Shown here: positions 29,104-38,197 of the stretch, piece after piece
Position numbering within the stretch: the stretch's first letter is position 1
Layout of the letters: each line of letters starts with the position of its first letter
NCBI RefSeq assembly: GCF_004366795.1
Contig: NZ_SORF01000015.1
Location: 1-55,408, forward strand
Direction of reading: 5' to 3'
Source: Alicyclobacillus sacchari
Lineage (GTDB): Bacteria; Bacillota; Bacilli; Alicyclobacillales; Alicyclobacillaceae
Length of the DNA: 55,408 nucleotides
Notes under the pieces: generated by a model
Told to the model about the DNA's origin: nothing
Database searches by the model: none
Seen by the model: only the letters and a program-made list of their open reading frames with translations
Position numbers and translations under genes: made by a program

Positions 29104-29547
29104 ATGAAAGTGATCCTTTTACAAGATGTTAAAGGTCAAGGTAAACAAGGCGAGATCAAAGATGTGAGCGAAGGGTACGCCCGCAACTTTCTGTTTCCAC
29201 GCGGGTTGGCGGAGGAGGCTACGCCTGCTGCCTTGCGGGAGTTGGAGCAGAAACGCGAGAAGGACAGGCGCCACAAGGCACAGGAATTGGCTGACGCAAA
29301 GCATTTGGGCGCACAGCTAGAGAATCAAAAGATTGTCGTGAAGACGCAGGCCGGTGAAGGTGGACGCCTGTTTGGAGCCATTACGAGCAAACATATTGCC
29401 GATGCGATGAAACAGCATGGCTTTAGCGTCGACAAGCGCAAAATCAGCCTCGGTGAACCCATTAAGTCCTTGGGAGGGCACCGTGTGACCGTTAAGCTCC
29501 ATCCGGAGGTTCACGTTCAGGTGCTCGTCTACGTCGAGGCGGAATGA
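29104..29547 (+). CDS. rplI: 50S ribosomal protein L9
   Basis: A 147-residue L9 with an N-terminal domain [29 protein letters not shown], a long central helix (about 40-75), and a C-terminal RNA-binding domain ([13 protein letters not shown]). It binds near the L1 stalk of 23S rRNA. It is immediately followed by dnaB (3 bases), a common pairing. Confidence 0.97.
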   Translation: MKVILLQDVKGQGKQGEIKDVSEGYARNFLFPRGLAEEATPAALRELEQKREKDRRHKAQELADAKHLGAQLENQKIVVKTQAGEGGRLFGAITSKHIADAMKQHGFSVDKRKISLGEPIKSLGGHRVTVKLHPEVHVQVLVYVEAE

Positions 29548-29550
29548 CGG

Positions 29551-30936
29551 ATGGCCATGGCGAGTGAGGGTGCCGTCTGGCAATCGACAGCTGCGGACAC
29601 AGGACTTCGCATGCCACCGCAGCAAGTTGAGGCGGAGCAGGCTGTCCTTGGCGCGATGCTAATTTCGCCGGACGCTGTCGCAGAGGCGCTTGAAATACTT
29701 GAGCCGGACGATTTTTATCGAGCGGCTCACCAGTCTATATTCCGGGCGATGCGCGATGTCTACGATGCGGGGAATCCAGTCGATGTGGTCACCGTGGCGG
29801 CCGCCTTGCGTACGCGCGACGATGCCCTCGATGCCGTAGGGGGTGCGGAATACCTCGCCGATCTCGCCGCTGCGATGCCGACCGCGTTGCATGTCGTTCA
29901 ATACGCAGAAATTGTGCGCGAGAAGGCTCTCATGCGCAGAATTATTGCGGCTGCCACGCAAATTGCAGAAGCCGGCTATGCGCAGGAAGCGCCAGCGGCA
30001 GACGTTTTAGCTGATGCAGAACGTGTGATACTCGAACTTGGACAGTTTCAACGCACTCGGGATTTCACACACATCTCCGACGTACTACAGACGACGTTCG
30101 AGCGGATCGAGCAGCTATATGAGAGCGAAGGCAACATCACAGGCGTTCCAACGGGTTACAGTGAGCTCGATAGGATGACAAGTGGCTTCCAAAAGTCAGA
30201 CCTCATCATTGTTGCGGCTCGTCCTTCTGTCGGTAAGACGGCGTTTGCTCTGAACATCGCGCAGAATGTGGCGGTGCGAAGCGGATTGCCGGTTGCGATT
30301 TTCTCTCTCGAAATGTCAAAGGACCAGCTCGTGCAACGTATGCTTTGTGCTGAGGCATACATTGACGGTCACAAGTTGCGCAACGGAACGCTGGATGACG
30401 AGGATTGGCCGAAGCTGTCCATGGGTGTGACCACTTTGGGAAATTCGCCGATTTACATCGACGATTCGCCGGGGATCACCGTGCCGGATATGCGCAGCAA
30501 GTTGCGCAGATTGAAGATGGAGCATGGGCTTGGTTTCGTCGTGATCGATTATTTGCAGTTGATTCACGGCCGTCGTTCTTCTGGCGAAAACCGTCAGCAA
30601 GAGATCTCGGATATTTCCCGATCTCTTAAGCAACTCGCCCGTGAGCTGGAAGTCCCCATTGTGGCGCTCGCGCAGCTCAGTCGTTCGGTCGAGCAGCGTC
30701 AGGACAAACGCCCGATGCTCTCGGATATTCGCGAATCTGGGTCCATCGAGCAGGACGCGGATATTGTCGCGTTTCTCTATCGCGATGATTACTATGACCC
30801 GGAGACAGAGCGTCAAAACATCGTCGAGGTTATTATCGCGAAGCAGCGTAACGGCCCAACTGGCAAGGTCGAGTTGGTATTCCTCAAAAACTACAACAAG
30901 TTTGTCAATCTGGAGAAAGCGCACAGCGGACCATGA
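29551..30936 (+). CDS. dnaB: replicative DNA helicase DnaB (DnaC in B. subtilis)
   Basis: A 461-residue hexameric 5'-3' helicase. The N-terminal collar (PPQQVEAEQAVLGAMLI) is followed by a linker and a RecA-like motor with VPTGYSELDRMTSGF, Walker A ARPSVGKTAFALN, Walker B VVIDYLQLI and DIRESGSIEQDADIV. The start may be ATG 29551 or 29557; the RBS (GAGGCGG) is weak because it overlaps the rplI stop. Its stop overlaps the next ATG by 4 bases. Confidence 0.97.
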   Translation: MAMASEGAVWQSTAADTGLRMPPQQVEAEQAVLGAMLISPDAVAEALEILEPDDFYRAAHQSIFRAMRDVYDAGNPVDVVTVAAALRTRDDALDAVGGAEYLADLAAAMPTALHVVQYAEIVREKALMRRIIAAATQIAEAGYAQEAPAADVLADAERVILELGQFQRTRDFTHISDVLQTTFERIEQLYESEGNITGVPTGYSELDRMTSGFQKSDLIIVAARPSVGKTAFALNIAQNVAVRSGLPVAIFSLEMSKDQLVQRMLCAEAYIDGHKLRNGTLDDEDWPKLSMGVTTLGNSPIYIDDSPGITVPDMRSKLRRLKMEHGLGFVVIDYLQLIHGRRSSGENRQQEISDISRSLKQLARELEVPIVALAQLSRSVEQRQDKRPMLSDIRESGSIEQDADIVAFLYRDDYYDPETERQNIVEVIIAKQRNGPTGKVELVFLKNYNKFVNLEKAHSGP

Positions 30937-31391
30937 ACAACGATGATTCGGAACAACTAGCAGGGCTTGGAGCGCCGCGGACACTGACGCGGAAAGAGCG
31001 CCGCGAAATGATGCTGAAGCAGCAAAAGCGCCGCCGCCGCCGCAGACGGGCGCGCTTGCGTCGCGTGAAGGCGTGGCGGGCCTTGCGCAGTCTGCAATTC
31101 TGGACGCGCACGGCGATCGCGCTCGTACTGCTGCTATTGTTCGCATTTTGGGCGCGTTTCGCGTACGTGTATGACATTCCAAGCTATGCGGCGTCTGTTT
31201 TGCCGCCGCACATACGCGCATATGTCACAGTTAAGCCGTGGTGGTTTGGACCGCCCGTGTTCGATCTCGGCCTGTACGCGCCGGATGTGGGCGGCGGTGC
31301 GATCCCTGATCCATATGCGGTGTTGCTATACAAGCTGGGACAGTATGCGCCGATATTGACCCACCCACAAATCATCTGGGTGAGCCACTGA
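30933..31391 (+). CDS. unrecognised Arg-rich single-pass membrane protein
   Basis: A 152-residue protein overlapping dnaB by 4 bases (ATGA) and ending 24 bases before walR, so it is embedded in a replication/cell-wall operon. Residues 20-45 are extremely basic (KQQKRRRRRRRARLRRVK). One membrane helix follows (about 59-79), then about 70 extracytoplasmic residues rich in Pro/Gly/Tyr, with no cysteine. The basic block suggests a cytosolic nucleic-acid or phospholipid contact. I recognise no family. In B. subtilis this slot, between dnaC and walR, holds purA. Confidence 0.7.
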   Translation: MNNDDSEQLAGLGAPRTLTRKERREMMLKQQKRRRRRRRARLRRVKAWRALRSLQFWTRTAIALVLLLLFAFWARFAYVYDIPSYAASVLPPHIRAYVTVKPWWFGPPVFDLGLYAPDVGGGAIPDPYAVLLYKLGQYAPILTHPQIIWVSH

Positions 31392-31415
31392 ACACCGTCG
31401 GGAGGAGGGCAGCAT

Positions 31416-32105
31416 GTGCAGCACATTTTGGTCGTCGAGGACGAGGAGCCCATTGCCAACATTCTGCGTTTTGCACTCGAACGCAGCGGCTACCGCGTGA
31501 CATGTGCGTACGACGGGCGGGAGGCAGTCGATCTCTGGCGGGCACATGCGCCGGATTTAGTATTGCTCGACGTGATGTTGCCAGAGTTAGACGGTTTCGA
31601 TGTATTGCGCACTGTGCGTCAAACTTCCGGTGTACCGGTCATCATGTTGACGGCTAAGGATGACGAGGTTGACAAGGTGCTCGGTTTGGAGCTTGGCGCA
31701 GATGATTATGTGACAAAGCCGTTTAGCACGCGAGAGTTGCTTGCGCGTGTCAAGGCAAACTTGCGGCGGGCTGGCGATGTGCTGAACGATGGTAAGGCAA
31801 GCGAGCGATACGTGGTGCAGGATGTGGTCGTCGATCTCGGAGAGTACAGCGTGACGAAGGATGGACAGCCCATTTCGTTGACTCACCGTGAGTTCCAAGT
31901 GCTCGCACTGCTTGCGGCGCATCCTGGGCGCGTTTTTACTCGCGAACAGCTGGTCGACCAAGTATGGGGCATCGATTACGTCGGGGACACACGAGCGGTC
32001 GACGTCACGATCCGCCGCCTCCGCGAAAAACTCGAACCTGACCCGAGTCAGCCGCGCTATGTCATGACGCGACGCGGCGTCGGTTACTATGTGAGGAACG
32101 AGTAA
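31416..32105 (+). CDS. walR: two-component response regulator WalR (YycF)
   Basis: A 229-residue OmpR-family regulator. The receiver has acidic residues near 8-10, phospho-acceptor Asp52 (LVLLDVMLP), the Thr of VIMLTAKD and the Lys of VTKPF. The C-terminal winged helix has RVFTREQLVDQVWG and VDVTIRRLREKLE. It controls cell-wall hydrolases and is essential in related Bacillota. GTG start with GGGAGGAGG upstream. Directly followed by walK. Confidence 0.96.
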   Translation: MQHILVVEDEEPIANILRFALERSGYRVTCAYDGREAVDLWRAHAPDLVLLDVMLPELDGFDVLRTVRQTSGVPVIMLTAKDDEVDKVLGLELGADDYVTKPFSTRELLARVKANLRRAGDVLNDGKASERYVVQDVVVDLGEYSVTKDGQPISLTHREFQVLALLAAHPGRVFTREQLVDQVWGIDYVGDTRAVDVTIRRLREKLEPDPSQPRYVMTRRGVGYYVRNE

Positions 32106-33869
32106 ATGCGCTGGCGGAGTCTGCGCGTCAAACTTGTGCTGGTGTACACCTTGCTCATCCTGTTTGCGGTCGAACTGATTGGTGCGTACTTTGTACGAGC
32201 CTTGACGTCGTCGCTGATTCACAACCAAGCTGCGGCTGCCAAAAACCAAGCTCAGCTCATGGCGACATTGGTGGCACCCCAAATTCAGAGCGATGCCAAA
32301 AGTGTTGGCACGTCCATCACGACCGTCTTGCAATCGGTTCCGCAATTTTTGAATGGAACCGTTTATGTCCTGAACGAGGACGGCTATGTCATGTATACAA
32401 CCGCAGGCGGGGCGTTAATCGGGCAAAAGCGGATCGACTCTGTCGCAACCGAGGCTTTGTTACATCACTCGAATGCCCAATCGGTACGGTACGATCCGGT
32501 TTCAAAAAGCCATCTGCTGGCGATTGCAGTCCCAATCGAGCTGCATGGATCATACCTTGGCATCCTCGAATATGTCTTATCCATCCAACCCACGTATGAG
32601 ACGATTCATCAGGCGACCAGCATCTTTTACACCGGATCGATGGGTGTCCTGGTACTTACCGTGATCCTGGGGATGGTCGTCGCGCGCGCACTCACGCGCC
32701 CTGTGTTGGAAGTGACGCAGCAGGCCCAAATCATGGCGAAGGGCGACTTCTCCCAGCGGTTGGTGGCGAGTGGGAACGACGAGTTTGGTGAACTCGTTGC
32801 CTCCATCAACCACCTTGCGGATGAACTTGATGAAGCGCTTGCCAGCAATCGACTGGAGCAGGAGCGGCTGCGCGCTGTCATTACGTCGATGGGCGAGGGT
32901 GTCATTGTGCTCGATTCGTCGTGCAAGGTCTTGATGATGAATCGGGCGGCCCGACAAATGCTGCGGACTGCTGCGAGCGAAGAGGACGAAGCACTCGCGC
33001 TTTTGCAGCTCGACGAAATGGCGAATGCGGATGTGTCATCCGGTGTCCGCCAAGTGCGTGTCGTCGGCAACGCCATTTTTCATGTCATCCTCACGAGCAT
33101 TCAACGGCGCGGTCAAATCGATGGATTCGTTGCCGTCGTCCGCGATGTCACCGAGCAGGAGCAGCTCGATCAAGCGCGCCGCGATTTTGTCAGCAACGTT
33201 TCGCACGAATTGCGCACACCGTTGACTACCGTGAAGTCATACATCGAAGTTCTGCGCGATCTCGATGATGACGAACATGCAACCAGGCAGGAGTTTCTCG
33301 GCGTGATCGCAGAGGAGACGGATCGCATGGTACGGCTCACACGAGATTTGCTGCAACTGTCCGGGCTGGATCGCGGTGGCCCGAGGGCGTTTGCACTAAA
33401 GCTGCTGCACGTCCAGCCCTTGCTTGCCGGCGTGGCACAGCGATTTGCGCTGCAAGCATCGCGCCAGCAACTGACGTATCGAGTGCACGCAACCGAACCG
33501 TCACTGGCGGTGTATGGGGATGCCGATATGGTCAATCGGGTTCTCGACAATTTGATTTCCAACGCGCTGAAATACACGGCGCCTGGCGGCGAGATCGAGG
33601 TTCGGGTGAAGGTGGCTGGAGAATTCGTCACGTTTGCTGTGTCGGACAATGGTATTGGGATTCCCGCTGAAGATTTGCCTCATGTATTCGAACGATTCTA
33701 TAGGGTCGAAAAAGGGCGCAGCCGGCGGCGCGGCGGGACAGGCCTTGGTCTTGCACTTGCCCGCGAGATGGTTGAGCGCATGGGTGGAGAAATTCGCATT
33801 GTCAGTGAACCCAACCGCGGAACCACAGTATACGTATCGTTGCGCCGCGCAGAGGAGGCAATCGTATGA
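32106..33869 (+). CDS. walK: sensor histidine kinase WalK (YycG)
   Basis: A 587-residue sensor. TM1 is about residues 10-31, an extracytoplasmic PAS-like domain about 32-173, and TM2 about 174-195. HAMP (196-248) and a cytoplasmic PAS (about 255-350) follow. The HisKA domain has His367 in VSNVSHELRTPL. The HATPase has the N box LDNLISNALKYT and G boxes DNGIGIP and GGTGLGLALA. ATG 32106 follows the walR stop directly. The domain set is complete, as in Bacillus WalK. Confidence 0.96.
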   Translation: MRWRSLRVKLVLVYTLLILFAVELIGAYFVRALTSSLIHNQAAAAKNQAQLMATLVAPQIQSDAKSVGTSITTVLQSVPQFLNGTVYVLNEDGYVMYTTAGGALIGQKRIDSVATEALLHHSNAQSVRYDPVSKSHLLAIAVPIELHGSYLGILEYVLSIQPTYETIHQATSIFYTGSMGVLVLTVILGMVVARALTRPVLEVTQQAQIMAKGDFSQRLVASGNDEFGELVASINHLADELDEALASNRLEQERLRAVITSMGEGVIVLDSSCKVLMMNRAARQMLRTAASEEDEALALLQLDEMANADVSSGVRQVRVVGNAIFHVILTSIQRRGQIDGFVAVVRDVTEQEQLDQARRDFVSNVSHELRTPLTTVKSYIEVLRDLDDDEHATRQEFLGVIAEETDRMVRLTRDLLQLSGLDRGGPRAFALKLLHVQPLLAGVAQRFALQASRQQLTYRVHATEPSLAVYGDADMVNRVLDNLISNALKYTAPGGEIEVRVKVAGEFVTFAVSDNGIGIPAEDLPHVFERFYRVEKGRSRRRGGTGLGLALAREMVERMGGEIRIVSEPNRGTTVYVSLRRAEEAIV

Positions 33870-35182
33870 TGCTGCGATCCGCTCTGCGAACGGCGAAAAC
33901 AGCGACTCTCGTCCTGCTTGTGGCAAGCAGTATGGTCTTGAGCTATTTGCTGTGGTCAGACAATCTTCAAGAAGGGACGGAGATTGGTCTGGCCCAGCCA
34001 CATTCTTTGCCCATCGCAGCGACGCCAAGTTTAACGGAAACGATCCGGCCATATGAGATTGATGTGAAGACTGGCAATAGGTATACCGTGATCCGGCCCG
34101 GCAGCAGCGCGTATTCGTTTTGGACCGAGCAATTGCTCACCGTTCGGCCCACGCACCCGGTTGCGACCGTCGACATGCCCAGTAGGATGAGCTTGCGCGT
34201 TGCATTTCAGTTCGGCATTCCGCTCGATGGAGCCATCGGCAAGGCGTGGCTGGATGGACTAGGACAAGAGTTGGTCGGTTGGCAGTGCCGCACCATCGTG
34301 ATCTACGCTATGCCCGGTTGGCGCACGTGCAACATTGCATTGATGGGAACCGATGCAGGAGGACAGACGCAAAATTTCGTCGAGCAAACGCCCCTGTCCG
34401 TGCAGTCAATCGAGAGCGCGGCGCAAAGCGAGGCAGGATCGGCACCATACAGCGTATGGAGCGACTTTGAGGGAGAAAGTATGGTTCCCGAAAACGGCCA
34501 TATGCAACGTATTGTGTACAGTTCTACGGAACCACAAGTGCTACCGCTCATTCAGTCGTTTTTCCTCAATCCACAAGCCATCACCAAAATACAAGAAAAC
34601 GCTTCAACGACACTCTGGACCGATGGAAGCCGGGCTGTACAAATCGACAAGGGTGTGGACGAGTTGGAATATGAGGACCCGAATGCAGGAGCCTCCGGCC
34701 TACATACGGAAGATTATCTTACCGCTATCGATTTCTTGCACGCGCACGGGGGAGGTCCCGAAAACCTTATCGGCTTTGATCTGCTGGGGATGTTGACCGT
34801 CAATTTGAATGGGCCAACACTGTCATTTGCGCAGTTTGTCGATGGTTATCCCATTCTCGACAATGCGGCTGATTATAATCTCGATATTGCGAGCGGACAC
34901 GTACTGGAGTTTGATCGCCCGTTGTGGACACTCGGCACGGTCGTGAAAACAACACAGGTTGGCGTGATCGGCCAAAGTCAACTGGCGTCATCCCTAGAGA
35001 GGCTTGGATCACGGGTTAGTGTACACACGTTTCACGTGGAACTTGGTTATATTCCTGCGCGCCAAGGTATGCCTGCAGGTGAGATAGAGCTCGAACCGGC
35101 TTACTATGTGACCAATAGCAGCGGCGACGTCTGGGTCTTGGATGCCGTGAACGGAACCGTCATTGCGGAGGGGTTGGCGTGA
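33866..35182 (+). CDS. walH: WalK regulatory protein WalH (YycH)
   Basis: A 438-residue protein with one N-terminal membrane anchor (about 10-30) and a large extracytoplasmic part, including NLIGFDLLGMLTVNLNGPTL and DGYPILDN, typical of YycH. With WalI it modulates WalK at the membrane. It overlaps walK by 4 bases. The first of two adjacent ATGs is favoured by GAGGAGG 7 bases upstream. The gene carries a parS-like sequence near its end. Confidence 0.9.
   Translation: MMLRSALRTAKTATLVLLVASSMVLSYLLWSDNLQEGTEIGLAQPHSLPIAATPSLTETIRPYEIDVKTGNRYTVIRPGSSAYSFWTEQLLTVRPTHPVATVDMPSRMSLRVAFQFGIPLDGAIGKAWLDGLGQELVGWQCRTIVIYAMPGWRTCNIALMGTDAGGQTQNFVEQTPLSVQSIESAAQSEAGSAPYSVWSDFEGESMVPENGHMQRIVYSSTEPQVLPLIQSFFLNPQAITKIQENASTTLWTDGSRAVQIDKGVDELEYEDPNAGASGLHTEDYLTAIDFLHAHGGGPENLIGFDLLGMLTVNLNGPTLSFAQFVDGYPILDNAADYNLDIASGHVLEFDRPLWTLGTVVKTTQVGVIGQSQLASSLERLGSRVSVHTFHVELGYIPARQGMPAGEIELEPAYYVTNSSGDVWVLDAVNGTVIAEGLA
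35028..35043. other. parS: parS-like site inside walH
   Basis: CGTTTCACGTGGAACT matches 13 of 14 parS core bases, with the same A-to-G variant as the site at 19613. It is on the right arm, about 25 kb from oriC, a typical parS distance. Confidence 0.55.
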
Positions 35183-36018
35183 ACTGGGAGGTTGCAAAAT
35201 CGTGGCTGATCGCGTTGTTTATCGTTCTGGATGCTGTCCTGGGCTGGCAGTTGTATGAGTCAAAGCAGTTGGCTAGCGATTATGCAGAATCCCCCGCAGA
35301 CTTGCTCGCAAATACAAAGACGTTGTTGGCTAATCATGGTTTCAGTTTGGACACTCAGGTGCCAAGCGGGCAACCCAATCTTGTGACTTTCCAGGCGGAT
35401 CTCGCCAACCCCAGATTAAGTGCGTTGGTTCAGGCTGCATTCCCAAATCCAAAGGGCAAGTGGACCTACACAGGCAATGTTGGCGTGACGACCAACCAAG
35501 GTAGCATTACCGTAACGGCAGAAGGCAACTGGACGGTCGAATATCAAAGTCCAATGCAGATTACGCCGACACACACGGTGCTTTCCTACGTATATCGGGG
35601 CAGCGAATACACAGCCGATCCCATCTCGTCGGACCCAAATCACGCGGTATATTATGAGATGGTGGACAACTACCCGATTTTCGATGCCGCCATTGTTAGC
35701 ACAGAGTCAAAAGGTCTATTGATGGCATACAGCCAGACGCTGGTCGAACATGTTGTGGCGAACAGTTCGCCAAAGCCTGTGATCAGTGCGTTAGATGCCT
35801 TGGACAGTTTGGCTGAGGCAGTCGACAAGACCGACACCGCTACGAGCAGCACGGTTGTCAGGGTCGATCTCGGGTACGCGCGTAAGGTCCAGGTCGCGTC
35901 AGGCAACCAACAGGTACTGCAAAGCTACTGGTTTCCGGTTTGGCGCATTGTGACGACGGCCGGAACCTATTACGTCAATGCATTTACGGGCGAGGTCGAA
36001 ATGGCGACCGCGTTTTAA
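35179..36018 (+). CDS. walI: WalK regulatory protein WalI (YycI)
   Basis: A 279-residue protein with an N-terminal membrane anchor (WLIALFIVLDAVLGWQLYESKQ, as in YycI) and an extracytoplasmic YycI fold related to WalH. Conserved points include YPIFDA and the tail VWRIVTTAGTYYVNAFTGEVE. It acts with WalH on WalK. GTG start with GGAGGGG upstream; it overlaps walH by 4 bases. Confidence 0.9.
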   Translation: MNWEVAKSWLIALFIVLDAVLGWQLYESKQLASDYAESPADLLANTKTLLANHGFSLDTQVPSGQPNLVTFQADLANPRLSALVQAAFPNPKGKWTYTGNVGVTTNQGSITVTAEGNWTVEYQSPMQITPTHTVLSYVYRGSEYTADPISSDPNHAVYYEMVDNYPIFDAAIVSTESKGLLMAYSQTLVEHVVANSSPKPVISALDALDSLAEAVDKTDTATSSTVVRVDLGYARKVQVASGNQQVLQSYWFPVWRIVTTAGTYYVNAFTGEVEMATAF

Positions 36019-36068
36019 TGATTCTGGATGAGAGAACCGAAACGTAATCACCTAAGGAGGTTCCATTC

Positions 36069-36875
36069 GTGCGCTTTTCAGTACTTGCGAGCGGAAGCAA
36101 TGGGAACGCCGTCTATATTGAGTACGGCGAAACCAAGATTCTGCTCGATGCAGGCATCAGCGGCAAGCAGTTGCAGATGCGGTTGCAAGCTGCTTGTGCT
36201 CGGGAAATGTCTGATTTAACGGCCATTTTGGTCACGCACGAGCACGATGACCATGTCCGCGGTTTGACGCAGGTATGCAAGAGAAGCCATGCCTCGATCT
36301 ACATGACTGAGGGTACATACGCAAGCCTCCCAGACAAGGCAAAACTCGATGACGAGTCGCGTTTTCATGCGATCCGTGAAGAACAGTCGTTCACCGTTGG
36401 CGACATCCAAGTCACTCCTTTTGCCATCTCGCACGATGCGGAACAACCCGTGGCGTTTCGCTTTGATACGCCAGACGCCAGTCTTGCCGTCGTGACCGAT
36501 CTTGGATATGTCAGCGATCGCCAAAAAGCGCTTCTGCAAAACTGTGACGCATATGTGTTTGAGAGCAATCACGATACGGATATGCTGCGAGCCGGCAGAT
36601 ACCCATGGCACCTTAAACGGAGGATTCTTGGTGACAAAGGGCACTTGTCCAACGTCGATGCAGGTTACGCTCTAATCGACATTCTCCCTGAATCGCCTGT
36701 TGAGGTCTATCTGGCTCACTTAAGTGCCGACAATAACTTACCCGATCTCGCCGAATTGACCGTGGAACAAATCGTGATCGACGCGAGGCCAAGACTGGCT
36801 GAGGTCCTTAAGCTTAAACGTACAAGTCGCCAAGAGGCAACGGCCTTAACGGAAATTTCCCGGGCAAGGGTATGA
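36069..36875 (+). CDS. walJ: metallo-beta-lactamase fold hydrolase WalJ (YycJ)
   Basis: A 268-residue MBL-fold protein with the metal motif THEHDDHVRG (His57, His59, Asp61, His62) and later ligands in FAISHDAEQPV and the FESNHD motif. It is a predicted nuclease or hydrolase, reported to affect coordination of division and replication and DNA repair in relatives. GTG start with AAGGAGG upstream. It follows walI by 50 bases. Confidence 0.93.
   Translation: MRFSVLASGSNGNAVYIEYGETKILLDAGISGKQLQMRLQAACAREMSDLTAILVTHEHDDHVRGLTQVCKRSHASIYMTEGTYASLPDKAKLDDESRFHAIREEQSFTVGDIQVTPFAISHDAEQPVAFRFDTPDASLAVVTDLGYVSDRQKALLQNCDAYVFESNHDTDMLRAGRYPWHLKRRILGDKGHLSNVDAGYALIDILPESPVEVYLAHLSADNNLPDLAELTVEQIVIDARPRLAEVLKLKRTSRQEATALTEISRARV
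36855..36868. other. possible Noc-binding site at the end of walJ
   Basis: ATTTCCCGGGCAAG matches 12 of 14 bases of the B. subtilis Noc site ATTTCCCGGGAAAT. A single degenerate match could be chance. Confidence 0.3.
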
Positions 36876-36964
36876 TCCCATGCCTCAACGCCCAAAATAA
36901 TCCCTGATTATCGCGTGGTATGGTTTTGGCTCAAACCGCGCAGGCCGGCAGGAGGGGTGTTGAG

Positions 36965-38179
36965 GTGAACGGGAACCAGGACAGAGGGCAAACGCGCCGT
37001 TCAAGGAGGTTACGATCAGGGACTGTGGCTCGCTGGATGACAGCGGTCGCCTTGTCGGCACTTTCAGGATCCGCTTTGACGATTGGGTTGACACGCGTTT
37101 CTGCACAAAGTCATCATGTGGCTGCGTCGAAGCCCATTGCGACACGTTTGGTTGAGCAGCCCATGATGATTCAAATTTCAAGCGATGTCACACAAGCAGT
37201 TCGTAAAGTAGAACCGAATGTGGTTGGAGTCGAGAATTATCAACTGGTCTCCAACTTTTTCTCCCAGCAATCAAAACTGCAGGCTACCGGCATTGGAACT
37301 GGTGTCATGTTTTATAAGGACGACAAGTTGGCGTATCTGGTCACCAACAATCATGTGGTTGAAGGTGCCGCGAAAGTGGACATTGTCCGTGATTCGGGTA
37401 AACACTATAATGCTGAGGTCGTGGGCACAGATCCGTACACGGATCTCGCGGTTTTGAAGGTCCCGGCGAATGTGTTCAAAGGCGTCGATCCCATTAACTT
37501 CGCTGATTCCGATAAAATTGAAGCGGGGGAACCAGCCATCGCCATCGGCACCCCGTTAGGACTGGACTTTGCGGACACGGTGACAAGCGGTATTGTAAGT
37601 GCGAAGTCGCGCATTATGCCGGTACAGGATGAGGCAACTCAACAGACCTTGGATTATCAGACGGTGATACAAACGGACGCTGCCATCAATCCAGGCAATA
37701 GCGGCGGGCCTTTGGTTGATATTCATGGCGATGTGATGGGTATTAATAGCAGCAAAATTGTTGCGCAAAATTTTGAGGGTATGGGCTTTGCCATCCCGTC
37801 GAACGAAGTCAAAGTTGTGGCCAAGCAACTCATGCAAACTGGACACGCGATTCACCCTGCTCTTGGAATTGAGGCGTATTCGTTGACCTCATTGCCGCAG
37901 CAGATGTGGCCGGACGTGCCGGTGGATTACGGTGTTTGGGTGAAGAAAGTCACCTCTCCGGAGACGCGTGCAGCTGGGTTGCGATCCAACGACGTGATCG
38001 TCGGCTTGAATGCCGCAACGATTCGCACGATGGCAGATCTGCGGACGCAGGTGTTCCAGACGAAGCCTGGGGATACGGTGACGTTGAAGGTGTACCGGGA
38101 CTCGCGCCTATTGACGATGCGAGTGAAGATTGGCTCGATGGACACGCAATTGACGACGGGAGATGTGGGCTCTCCGTAA
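36965..38179 (+). CDS. htrA: HtrA/DegP-family serine protease
   Basis: A 404-residue membrane-anchored trypsin-like protease. A basic N-terminus (RRSRRLRSG) precedes a membrane helix (about 24-46). The catalytic triad is His130 (VTNNHVV), Asp160 (YTDLAVL) and Ser246 (NPGNSGGPL). One C-terminal PDZ domain covers about 300-395. It degrades misfolded proteins at the cell surface. The GTG at 36965 follows GGAGG by 9 bases; the longer frame from 36920 lacks an RBS. It is the last protease gene of the wal cluster, as in Bacillus yyxA. Confidence 0.94.
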   Translation: MNGNQDRGQTRRSRRLRSGTVARWMTAVALSALSGSALTIGLTRVSAQSHHVAASKPIATRLVEQPMMIQISSDVTQAVRKVEPNVVGVENYQLVSNFFSQQSKLQATGIGTGVMFYKDDKLAYLVTNNHVVEGAAKVDIVRDSGKHYNAEVVGTDPYTDLAVLKVPANVFKGVDPINFADSDKIEAGEPAIAIGTPLGLDFADTVTSGIVSAKSRIMPVQDEATQQTLDYQTVIQTDAAINPGNSGGPLVDIHGDVMGINSSKIVAQNFEGMGFAIPSNEVKVVAKQLMQTGHAIHPALGIEAYSLTSLPQQMWPDVPVDYGVWVKKVTSPETRAAGLRSNDVIVGLNAATIRTMADLRTQVFQTKPGDTVTLKVYRDSRLLTMRVKIGSMDTQLTTGDVGSP

Positions 38180-38197
38180 GAAGAGGACGAGAGGAAC

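Noticed and set aside
30316-31221. 301-codon minus-strand ORF
   Set aside because: Antisense to dnaB and the Arg-rich gene. It has no recognisable motif and arises from the G+C-rich third positions of the real frames.
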